The notes below the pieces were generated by a model. The model made no database searches and was not told the origin of the DNA. It was given only the letters and a program-made list of their open reading frames with translations. A DNA stretch of 21,931 nucleotides. Origin: JBMNOU01 sp050943215 (lineage in GTDB: Bacteria > Bacillota > Clostridia > Christensenellales > SZUA-584). The position numbers and the translations under genes were made by a program. The stretch covers positions 1-21,931 of the forward strand of contig JBMNOU010000031.1 in NCBI GenBank assembly GCA_050943215.1, read 5' to 3'. Each line of letters starts with the position of its first letter. Position 1 is the first letter of the stretch. Shown in pieces: positions 14,317 through 21,931 of this stretch.

Positions 14317-15809
14317 AAATAACAGTACCGGTTTTTACCTTGCTGCTTTGCTTTCGATAGAGCTTTATCAGCTGCGATAAGAAGCTTCTTATACGTTTGT
14401 GCATCATACGGATATCTGCAAACACCGATGCTTGCCGTAAAAATCTTGCCTTTATATATCTTCAGCTTGTTCTGTAACTCCCATAAAACTTTATCTAGTA
14501 TCTCGCCGGAAAAATCCTTAGATTCACTGATAATCAGGACGAACTCGTCTCCACCCCATCTGTATACATTCAGATCTTTTGATATAAGGCTCTTTAATAC
14601 TGATGCGATATTAGTAAGAAGCTGATCTCCCTCGGCATGGCCGTGTATATCATTAATCGTTTTAAAGTCATCAATATCCAGTAATGCGTATGCAAATGGC
14701 TTCTTTTCAGATATCATTCTTGCAATGTCCTGTTCCATCTTGTATCTATTTTTCAGATGTGTCAGGCTATCATGATAAGCCATATATTCTTTCTTTTTCA
14801 TAGAAACGGCAAGTCTATTCATCAGTGTCGCAAAAGACCGTGGAAGTATGCCCACTTCATCATGCTGCTTCATCAATTTTTCCGGCATTTCTTTGATTAC
14901 AGTTTGAGATTTTTCCACGTATGTAGCCAGTTCAGCAATAGACTTTGTCAAAAAGCAAGATAATATGTATACAATTATAGCAATAAACAGCATTCCGCAC
15001 ACTATCAGTATAATATAATATAAAACGTATTTGTTAAGCTGATCGTCTATCTGGTGCGGCTCAACATAGGCTGTCACATAAAGCGAAATATCTTTGGCAA
15101 GCACACTTACCGCATTATTTCCCTGTCCTAGATCATTATTTATATTAATTCTCGACCACACCATTTCATCCGAACCGTTAGCTTTTTCATGGTCAGTGAT
15201 TACACCGGCCATTTCACTCGGGTATAAAACCTCGCCATTTATTCTCGATACGATGATATTCTCATTGATAAGAGATAGCGACGAGGCTAGTTTCCCCCAA
15301 AGCCATCTTGCCGGCCTTTTTGCAACAATCAGCCCAGATAGCTGTCCTTTGTTCCAAACCGGCTCAGTTATGACCAATCCTTCTTGTTCATCCTCATATG
15401 GTTGTCCGTAAAAAGCATCGCCGGTAGAAGAAATTGACACTGGCTCACTGTTAAATATTATAGACGTCATATTTTTTGCGATTTTATAAGTTTGCTTTGG
15501 GGAGACCAGCAACATATATTCATATTCGAAAAAATCGATGTATTCTTGAAGCCTACTTATATTCTCTTCCATAAATGAACCCGAAGAAGAGAACATTGTC
15601 CACATTGCAGCCGTCCTTAGTATATTAATATCCGCATAAACGATCTTTTCCAGCACAAGTACAGCTTCGTTGCATGTCTGCTTTGCCTTAGTCTCCATCT
15701 CCGTCTTTATGCTTGCCCGCATAACTGAGAAGAAAATAATCCCACAAAATAATACCATTAATAAAGAAACAGCGGTAGAGACCAACGTTAGCTTAATCTT
15801 TATGCTCAA
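14313..15809 (-). CDS. Membrane-anchored diguanylate cyclase (GGDEF protein)
   Basis: A 498-residue protein that should make cyclic di-GMP. A membrane segment at about 7-29 and another at 264-287 flank an extracytoplasmic sensor of about 230 residues, possibly CHASE4- or Cache-like; its ligand is unknown. A HAMP-like linker (288-340) leads to the GGDEF domain: DSLTHLKNR (347-355), metal and substrate residues in LDIDDFKTINDIHGH, and an intact GGDEF at 419-423. The RxxD inhibitory site expected a few residues before GGDEF is absent (ISKDLNVYRW). The start is TTG at 15809, with AAGGGA 8 bases upstream; no better in-frame start precedes the first membrane segment. Confidence 0.88.
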   Translation of the reverse strand: MSIKIKLTLVSTAVSLLMVLFCGIIFFSVMRASIKTEMETKAKQTCNEAVLVLEKIVYADINILRTAAMWTMFSSSGSFMEENISRLQEYIDFFEYEYMLLVSPKQTYKIAKNMTSIIFNSEPVSISSTGDAFYGQPYEDEQEGLVITEPVWNKGQLSGLIVAKRPARWLWGKLASSLSLINENIIVSRINGEVLYPSEMAGVITDHEKANGSDEMVWSRININNDLGQGNNAVSVLAKDISLYVTAYVEPHQIDDQLNKYVLYYIILIVCGMLFIAIIVYILSCFLTKSIAELATYVEKSQTVIKEMPEKLMKQHDEVGILPRSFATLMNRLAVSMKKKEYMAYHDSLTHLKNRYKMEQDIARMISEKKPFAYALLDIDDFKTINDIHGHAEGDQLLTNIASVLKSLISKDLNVYRWGGDEFVLIISESKDFSGEILDKVLWELQNKLKIYKGKIFTASIGVCRYPYDAQTYKKLLIAADKALSKAKQQGKNRYCYF

Positions 15810-15838
15810 AAAATCATCCCTTACATATTAAAATTTAT

Positions 15839-15854
15839 GGCCATACCAATGGCC
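15839..15854 (-). terminator. Weak hairpin downstream of uvrA
   Basis: GGCCAT and ATGGCC with a four-base loop, 15 bases after the uvrA stop, followed on the minus strand by an AT-rich tract with TTTT. The stem has only six pairs, so termination may be partial and the diguanylate cyclase gene could receive read-through. Confidence 0.35.
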
Positions 15855-15868
15855 CGGAACCAAAAAGT

Positions 15869-18688
15869 TTAAGATAATATTTTTGATAGGTATGCCCCCG
15901 TCGCACTGCTTATTGCTTTCGCTACCTGCTCAGGTGTACCTGAAGCAATGACGCAACCGCCCCCGTTGCCGCCATCCGGTCCAAGATCAATGCAATAATC
16001 GGCACACTTAATGACATCAAGGTTATGCTCGATAACAATCACCGTATTGCCTTTGTCAGCAAGTCTCGAAAGTATTCCGATCAGTTTTTTGACATCGTCC
16101 ATATGAAGCCCGGTTGTCGGCTCATCCAGAATAAACAGCGTGTTCCCTGTCTGCCTCTTTGACAAATGTGTAGCCAGCTTAACCCGCTGTGCCTCGCCGC
16201 CCGAAAGTGTTGTGGACGGTTGCCCGAGTTTGATATAACCAAGGCCGACATCATTCAGCACCTTTAGCTTGTTATGTATCGAAGGAATGTTGCCAAAAAA
16301 TTCATCCGCCTCTTCCACCGTCATGTCCAGCACTTCCTGTATGTTTTTTCCCTTGTATCGGACCTCCAAAGTCTCTCTGTTATATCTCGCACCTTTGCAA
16401 ACCTCGCAGGGAACATATACATCGGGTAGAAAATGCATCTCAATTTTAATGATACCGTCACCGTTGCACGCCTCGCACCGCCCGCCTTTAACGTTAAAAG
16501 AAAACCGTCCTTTGCAAAAACCCCTGACTTTTGCGTCCTTGGTCGATGCGAAAAGATCACGAATAGGCGTAAAAACACCCGTATAGGTTGCGGGATTAGA
16601 CCTTGGTGTTCTGCCAATCGGGCTTTGGTCAATATCTACAACCTTATCGATCATTTCCGCACCTTCGATGCATTGATGTCTGCCTGGTTTTTCTTTGGCA
16701 CGATAGATACGCTTAGCCATTGCTTTATATAAAATCTCACTAACCAGTGTGGATTTTCCGCTTCCTGAAACGCCCGTGACGGCTGTAATAACGCCTGCGG
16801 GAAATGAAACGTCGATATTTTTCAAGTTGTTCTCGCTGGCACCGATCACTTTAAAAAAACCGTTCGGCGTTCTTCTGGCAGACGGTATGTCGATTTTTTT
16901 GGCACCCGATAAATACTGTCCCGTAATCGAATTTGCATCATTGGCTATTTCACTGGGTGTTCCAGCAAAAACAATTTGCCCACCATGAACACCCGCTCCC
17001 GGTCCTATATCAATCACGTAATCCGCGCTGCGTATCGTTTCTTCATCGTGCTCCACGACGATCAGCGTATTGCCGAGAGACTGAAGCGCTTTTAATGTTG
17101 CAAGCAATTTGCTATTATCCCTTTGATGCAACCCGATGCTTGGCTCGTCGAGTATATACAATACACCCGCCAGCCCCGAACCAATCTGCGTCGCAAGCCG
17201 TATGCGCTGAGCTTCTCCGCCCGAAAGCGTTCCCGCATTTCTTGAAAGTGTTAGATACGAAAGCCCCACATTACGAAGGAAGTTTAGCCGTGATTTAAGT
17301 TCTTTTAATGCCCTGTCCGCAATCATGCGCTGCTTTTCCGTCAGTAGCAGCGTATCAAGAAATTCAAGAATAGCATCAATCGGCATATCCGATAGTTCTG
17401 CGATGTTTCTTTCTCCAAGCTTTACCGCAAGCGTCTCGGGCTTGAAACGCGTGCCGTTGCAGACAGGACAGGCCAATGCCGTCATATACTGCTCTATCTC
17501 AGCTTTCATCATCTCCGAATCCGTCTGCATATATCGTCTCTCGAGGTTGGGTATGATGCCTTCAAACCTGTTAAGGAATGTCCCTTGCCCATATTCGGAT
17601 GTATAGTTGACTTCAAAACGTTCATTGTTAGTTCCATATAAAATTTTATCCTGGATCAACCTATCCAGCTTATAAAAAGGCGTTTTCATTTCAAAGCCGT
17701 AGTGTCTCGCCAAGCCTTTAAAATATTGTGACCCCCAGCTATCCGCAGACCCGCTGTTCCATCCGGAGACACGCACAGCTCCTTCTGCAAGCGATTTCGT
17801 TTTGTCGGGCACGACCAAGTCTTCGTCCACTTTCATAATTGTACCGAGACCATGGCAATGCGGGCATGCGCCATATGGTGCATTAAACGAAAACATACGC
17901 GGTGAAATCTCGTCAATGCTAATGCCGCAGTCGATACAGGCATAATTCTGCGAATACCGTTTTTCACTGTTATCGTCCATATCCAATATCTTGACCACCC
18001 CTTCACCAAGCAAGAGTGCAGTCTCAATAGAATCATGCAGCCTAGTTTCAATATCGTCTCTCAGCACGAGCCTGTCCACGATGACATCAATCGTATGTTT
18101 GATATTCTTTTCAAGAGTGATCTCTTCATCCAGCATATAGGTGATGCCGTCGACTATTATACGTGTGTAGCCGGATTTCCTCAAATCTTCAAATACTTTT
18201 ATATGTTGTCCTTTACGTCCCTTAACGATAGGCGCCGTTATCATCAACTTTACCCCTTTGGGCGTCTTCATGATATCGTCGACTATCTGGTCTATCGTCT
18301 GCCTCTCTATCTTCTTGCCGCATTTCGTACAATGAGGCACACCGACCCGCGCAAATATCAGCCTGAGATAGTCATGTATCTCGGTAACGGTGCCCACGGT
18401 CGAACGGGGATTTCTGCTCGTTGTTTTCTGGTCGATCGATATTGCCGGAGACAGACCGTCAATTGAATCCACATCTGGCTTTTCCATCTGTCCTAGAAAC
18501 TGCCGTGCATATGCGGAGAGAGACTCCACATACCGCCTTTGACCCTCGGCGTATATCGTATCAAATGCTAGCGATGATTTTCCGCTGCCCGAAACACCGG
18601 TAATAACAACCAAGTTGTTCCTTGGTATTTTAACATCAATATTCTGTAAATTATGTTCTCTTGCGCCCTTTATAGTAATGTAATCCAT
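15869..18688 (-). CDS. uvrA: Excinuclease ABC subunit A
   Basis: A 939-residue DNA damage sensor of nucleotide excision repair; dimers load UvrB at lesions. Two ABC ATPase modules are visible: Walker A GVSGSGKSSLAFD near residue 33 and GVSGSGKSTLVSE in the second half, each with a signature LSGGEAQR and a Walker B segment (YILDEPSIGLHQRD, FILDEPTTGLHMDD). Zinc-binding cysteine pairs occur at CTKCGKK, CIDCG/CPHCHGLG, CPVCNGTRF and CEACNGDG/CEVCKGARYN. The length matches the family. The ATG at 18688 overlaps the uvrB stop by one base and has AAGGG five bases upstream, so the two genes are translated together. Confidence 0.98.
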   Translation of the reverse strand: MDYITIKGAREHNLQNIDVKIPRNNLVVITGVSGSGKSSLAFDTIYAEGQRRYVESLSAYARQFLGQMEKPDVDSIDGLSPAISIDQKTTSRNPRSTVGTVTEIHDYLRLIFARVGVPHCTKCGKKIERQTIDQIVDDIMKTPKGVKLMITAPIVKGRKGQHIKVFEDLRKSGYTRIIVDGITYMLDEEITLEKNIKHTIDVIVDRLVLRDDIETRLHDSIETALLLGEGVVKILDMDDNSEKRYSQNYACIDCGISIDEISPRMFSFNAPYGACPHCHGLGTIMKVDEDLVVPDKTKSLAEGAVRVSGWNSGSADSWGSQYFKGLARHYGFEMKTPFYKLDRLIQDKILYGTNNERFEVNYTSEYGQGTFLNRFEGIIPNLERRYMQTDSEMMKAEIEQYMTALACPVCNGTRFKPETLAVKLGERNIAELSDMPIDAILEFLDTLLLTEKQRMIADRALKELKSRLNFLRNVGLSYLTLSRNAGTLSGGEAQRIRLATQIGSGLAGVLYILDEPSIGLHQRDNSKLLATLKALQSLGNTLIVVEHDEETIRSADYVIDIGPGAGVHGGQIVFAGTPSEIANDANSITGQYLSGAKKIDIPSARRTPNGFFKVIGASENNLKNIDVSFPAGVITAVTGVSGSGKSTLVSEILYKAMAKRIYRAKEKPGRHQCIEGAEMIDKVVDIDQSPIGRTPRSNPATYTGVFTPIRDLFASTKDAKVRGFCKGRFSFNVKGGRCEACNGDGIIKIEMHFLPDVYVPCEVCKGARYNRETLEVRYKGKNIQEVLDMTVEEADEFFGNIPSIHNKLKVLNDVGLGYIKLGQPSTTLSGGEAQRVKLATHLSKRQTGNTLFILDEPTTGLHMDDVKKLIGILSRLADKGNTVIVIEHNLDVIKCADYCIDLGPDGGNGGGCVIASGTPEQVAKAISSATGAYLSKILS

Positions 18689-20646
18689 TATTTCCCTTTT
18701 CTAATAAACTCCTTTAACCTGAACAGCTCGTCCCGCAACTCAGCGGCCGCCTCAAACTCAAGCTCTATCGCGGCCTGCTTCATCTGATTTTCAACAATAG
18801 CAGCTTTTTTAACAGCTTCCCTAACCGTCAGGTACTCACTATCCTTAACAGGCCGCGTAATCTCGATCATGCCAGGCGCGTCCTTGACGATCGTTGTGGG
18901 AATAATACCGTGTTCTATGTTGTAGTCCATCTGCATTTTTCTGCGCCGGTTTGTCTCGTCCATCGCGCGCTGCATCGATCCTGTTACCGTATCTGCGTAA
19001 AGCAGCACGCGCCCTTCCACATTGCGCGCAGCCCTGCCGATTGTTTGTATCAGAGATGTTTCATTTCTCAAAAAACCTTCCTTATCCGCATCAAGCACGG
19101 CTACAAGCGCGACCTCGGGCAGATCAAGACCCTCTCGAAGCAAATTGATGCCCACTAGCACGTCAAACTCACCCATCCGCAGCTGCCGGATGATCTCCAT
19201 ACGCTCTAGCGTATCCACATCTGCATGCATATATCTAACACGCAGCCCCAGCTCTTTGTAATAATCAGTGAGCCTTTCTGCCATTTTTTTAGTCAGTGTT
19301 GTCACTAACGCTCTATATCCCTTCTTAATTGTCTCTCGTAACTCCCCCAGAAGGTTTTCCACTTGGCCTTGTGCCGGCAATACAGATACTTGAGGATCTA
19401 CAAGCCCGGTAGGCCGAACGATCTGTTCAACAACGCCGCCGGCAAGCTCCTTTTCATATTGTGCGGGCGTTGCGCTGATATATACCGTTTGGCCCTGCCG
19501 TTTCGTAAACTCGTCAAATGTGAGTGGCCGGTTGTCATATGCGGACGGTAATCTAAAACCATATTTAACAAGCATGTCCTTACGCGAAAAGTCGCCTTTA
19601 TGCATGGCCCTAACCTGGGGTAGCATTACATGCGACTCGTCAATAAACATCAGATAATCATCCGGAAAATAATCGAGCAGTGTATACGGCGGCTCTCCGG
19701 GCTTACGCCCGTCAAAATATCTTGAATAATTTTCGATACCCGTGCAATACCCTAGCTCACGCAGCATTTCCATGTCATATACTGTACGCTGCCTTAGCCT
19801 TTCCGCCTCAAGCAGTTTTCCCTGCTGTTCAAAGAAATTAATCTGCGATATCATATCCGCTTTTATTTCTTCCAGTGAGGATATCATCAGTTCGTGCTCG
19901 ACAGCATAATGCGAGGCGGGGAATATCGCGACATGCGTTCTTGTTGCAACGGCTCGGCCTGTTATCACATCGATCTCGATTATCCTTTCAATAACATCGC
20001 AGAAGAACTCAATCCGCACAGCTTTATCCGTTGTATACGCCGGGAATACTTCTACCGTATCCCCCCTAACTCGGAAACTACCTCTGTGAAAGTCGATGTC
20101 ATTTCTCTGATAGTTGATATCGACCAGCCTTGAGAGCAATACATCCCTATCTATGGTCATGCCCGGGCGCAGGGATATACTCATCTTCAGGTATTCTTGC
20201 GGATCACCAATCGAGTAGATGCAAGATACAGATGCAACGACGATAACATCCCGGCGTTCCTGCAATGCCGATGTGGCGCTGTGCCGCAGCCTGTCTATCT
20301 CATCGTTAATGCTAGCGTCTTTTTCTATATACAAATCCTGCCCTGGTACATAGGCCTCAGGCTGGTAATAATCATAATAGCTGACAAAGAACTCGACTGC
20401 ATTTTCAGGAAAGTACTCCCTGAACTCTCCGCAGAGCTGCGCTGCGAGCGTTTTATTATGTGCCAATACAAGCGTCGGACGGTTCAATCGTTCGATCACA
20501 TTCGCAGCCGTAAACGTTTTTCCGCTTCCTGTTACCCCAAGTAAAACTTGTGCTTTTTTCCCGGCATTAATTCCTTCTACAAGCGCTTCTATGGCGGCAG
20601 GCTGGCTACCTGCAGGTTTATATTTTGCGCAAAGCTTAAAATCCAT
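18688..20646 (-). CDS. uvrB: Excinuclease ABC subunit B
   Basis: A 652-residue helicase-like subunit that verifies damage and recruits UvrC. The ATP site is LGVTGSGKTFTAANVI, the beta-hairpin that inserts between strands is YYDYYQPEAYVP, the Walker B-like motif is MFIDESHVMLPQ, and motif VI is QTIGRAARN. The C-terminal UVR domain (ENQMKQAAIELEFEAAAELR) binds UvrC. I chose the ATG at 20646 (MDFKLCAKYKPAGSQPAA), which has GAGG six bases upstream and fits the usual N-terminus; a GTG seven codons upstream is less likely. It heads the uvrB-uvrA operon with a promoter at 20671-20699. Confidence 0.97.
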   Translation of the reverse strand: MDFKLCAKYKPAGSQPAAIEALVEGINAGKKAQVLLGVTGSGKTFTAANVIERLNRPTLVLAHNKTLAAQLCGEFREYFPENAVEFFVSYYDYYQPEAYVPGQDLYIEKDASINDEIDRLRHSATSALQERRDVIVVASVSCIYSIGDPQEYLKMSISLRPGMTIDRDVLLSRLVDINYQRNDIDFHRGSFRVRGDTVEVFPAYTTDKAVRIEFFCDVIERIIEIDVITGRAVATRTHVAIFPASHYAVEHELMISSLEEIKADMISQINFFEQQGKLLEAERLRQRTVYDMEMLRELGYCTGIENYSRYFDGRKPGEPPYTLLDYFPDDYLMFIDESHVMLPQVRAMHKGDFSRKDMLVKYGFRLPSAYDNRPLTFDEFTKRQGQTVYISATPAQYEKELAGGVVEQIVRPTGLVDPQVSVLPAQGQVENLLGELRETIKKGYRALVTTLTKKMAERLTDYYKELGLRVRYMHADVDTLERMEIIRQLRMGEFDVLVGINLLREGLDLPEVALVAVLDADKEGFLRNETSLIQTIGRAARNVEGRVLLYADTVTGSMQRAMDETNRRRKMQMDYNIEHGIIPTTIVKDAPGMIEITRPVKDSEYLTVREAVKKAAIVENQMKQAAIELEFEAAAELRDELFRLKEFIRKGK

Positions 20647-20670
20647 TTGATACCTCATTTTGTACACTAA

Positions 20671-20699
20671 AGTATACCGTAAACGATTAAATATGCCAA
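20671..20699 (-). promoter_or_regulatory. Promoter of the uvrBA operon
   Basis: On the minus strand TTGGCA (20699-20694) and TATACT (20676-20671) are separated by 17 bases. A quasi-palindrome (GTAnACTTTAGTnTAC, 20662-20677) overlaps the -10. It does not match the Bacillota LexA box (GAAC/GTTC arms), so SOS control is not shown by sequence. Confidence 0.6.
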
Positions 20700-20829
20700 T
20701 AGTATAAAATAAGCTGATGGCTGCATTTTGAGCATTTAATATGCTTTACTATTATTAACTTAAAATTAAAAGGATAATAGAATATTTATATGTTTTTTTA
20801 TAACCGGGCCATATCTGCCTAGTCAGTTA

Positions 20830-21931
20830 TTAATTCTTAGTACTAATTATTCCCGGTACAAGACCCGCCAGATAAAAAGATCCGCAAACCACAAGCAGAG
20901 AGGTTGTTTTTATAGCGGTCTCTTTAGCTTTTTCAAATGCACGGATAGGGTCATCTTCCATCGAACATACTTTAAACGCATTAAAATATTTGTTAAGTTC
21001 TTCTGTTGATGCGCCTCTTTTCTTATCCACGCACGTAATATACACATTTGAAAAAAAGCCGCCTAGCATACTAATGATTGTCTTGTAATCTTTGTCTTTC
21101 ATGCATCCGAACAGCAGCACCATTTTCCTGCCTTTAAAGTGTTCTTGAAGTGTCCTTAAAAGCATATCTATGGACGCGGGATTATGCCCCCCGTCAATGA
21201 CCATATCCGGCTCCCCCATCACATACTGCGTCCTGCACCTAAGCCTTGTATACATAAGGCCGGCTTTTATACTCCCAGTATCGATCCCGAGCGTTTTAGC
21301 TGCCAGTATTGCAAGCGCGGCATTCTCAGGCTGTATCTGACCGATCGAGCGGATCGCATATCTGTCGCCTTCAAAATCAAACACCTGTCCCTTAAGGGTG
21401 CTTTCAATTATTTTTACTGGCGGAGTAAATAACACAGGAGACCGCATCTTTTTACAGTGTCCAACGATAACGGCTTCAACTTCAGCGTATTGTTTTGCGG
21501 ATATGACAGACACTTCTGGTTTAATTATGCCGCATTTTTCTTTTGCAATCAGCCTTAAATCGTTACCTAACAAATCCGTATGGTCATAATCAATCGGTGT
21601 CAGCACAGTTACAGTAGGTTCCACGCAGACCGTCGGGTCAAGTCTGCCTCCAAGGCCTGTTTCAATGACGGCGTAGTCGGCTTTTTTTCGGGAAAACCAA
21701 AGCATTGCGGCCGCCGTATACGCCGCAAAGAGCGTCTCGTTGACCGCAAGCTTGTTTTCTTTTACCTCTTTTAGCAGAGCATTTAATTCGGTTTCGTTGA
21801 TATATTCATTGCCGATGCGCATACGTTCTGTGTACGACACGAGATGCGGTGAAGTGTAGCATCCGCACCTTTCCCATGCCGCAGTCAAAATAAAGCTTAA
21901 ATACTCGGCGACCGATCCTTTGCCGTTCGTG
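20830..21931 (-). CDS. folC: Folylpolyglutamate / dihydrofolate synthase, 5' end outside the window
   Basis: 366 codons are visible and the frame stays open through the right edge. The first visible residues, Thr-Asn-Gly-Lys-Gly-Ser-Val-Ala, are the end of the GTNGKGS P-loop of the Mur ligase family, so perhaps 40-50 residues are missing. Further marks are CYTSPHLVSYTERMRIG, the omega-loop region ADYAVIETGLGGRLDPT, LTPIDYDHTDLLG with the metal-binding His, QPENAALAILAA and the C-terminal DGGHNPAS. The enzyme adds glutamate to folates, retaining them in the cell. An internal TTG at 21888 opens a shorter frame but cannot be the real start because the P-loop lies before it. Confidence 0.95.
   Translation of the reverse strand, partial: TNGKGSVAEYLSFILTAAWERCGCYTSPHLVSYTERMRIGNEYINETELNALLKEVKENKLAVNETLFAAYTAAAMLWFSRKKADYAVIETGLGGRLDPTVCVEPTVTVLTPIDYDHTDLLGNDLRLIAKEKCGIIKPEVSVISAKQYAEVEAVIVGHCKKMRSPVLFTPPVKIIESTLKGQVFDFEGDRYAIRSIGQIQPENAALAILAAKTLGIDTGSIKAGLMYTRLRCRTQYVMGEPDMVIDGGHNPASIDMLLRTLQEHFKGRKMVLLFGCMKDKDYKTIISMLGGFFSNVYITCVDKKRGASTEELNKYFNAFKVCSMEDDPIRAFEKAKETAIKTTSLLVVCGSFYLAGLVPGIISTKN

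Noticed and set aside
18035..18466. Plus-strand open frame of 143 codons
   Set aside because: Antisense shadow of uvrA without its own ribosome binding site or domain.
20647..20829. LexA/SOS box before uvrB
   Set aside because: No GAAC-N4-GTTC type motif was found; the quasi-palindrome over the -10 has a different sequence.
1..21931. CRISPR array, rRNA or tRNA genes
   Set aside because: No regularly spaced repeats of 25-40 bases and no tRNA- or rRNA-like conserved stretches were found on either strand by eye.

Overview
The window looks like a chromosome segment of a low-to-moderate-GC Bacillota, most likely a Clostridia member. This rests on purine-rich ribosome binding sites, sigma-A type promoters, the style of the housekeeping proteins, and a mobile element whose TnpV, MobV-type relaxase and Tn916-like integrase are typical of gut Clostridia. 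I could not run searches, so genus and species are not assigned.

Region 1, about 1-6300, is the right-hand part of an integrated mobilizable element (IME) that starts before the window. On the minus strand a tightly coupled set runs excisionase-like HTH protein, tyrosine integrase, MobC-like ribbon-helix-helix protein and RepA-like hexameric helicase. A 443-base non-coding stretch full of inverted repeats follows (candidate oriT and/or replication origin), then a MobV relaxase and TnpV. A plus-strand XRE-family regulator is divergent from the xis-int operon, and both promoters can be read in the gap between them. At the far left a plus-strand ribbon-helix-helix protein is divergent from the first 21 codons of a SLOG/DUF1273-like gene, with a 29-base dyad between them. 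The element ends against the 3' end of guaA, a known integration hotspot; its other end is outside the window.

Region 2, 6304-12990, is chromosomal and entirely on the minus strand. guaB and guaA are two bases apart behind a near-consensus promoter and carry IMP through XMP to GMP. Upstream lie murG (lipid II synthesis), a HEAT-like/THUMP/methyltransferase fusion that overlaps murG, and a PfkB-family sugar kinase, closely packed as one probable operon.

Region 3, 13000-14320, holds two unrecognised divergent genes: a 116-residue charged helical protein (minus) and a 218-residue protein with a methionine-rich C-terminus (plus). Their C-terminal ends look alike.

Region 4, 14313-21931, is again minus strand: a membrane-anchored diguanylate cyclase, uvrA and uvrB (nucleotide excision repair, overlapping by one base, with a readable promoter before uvrB), and folC, whose start lies beyond the right edge. 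No rRNA, tRNA or CRISPR array was seen.
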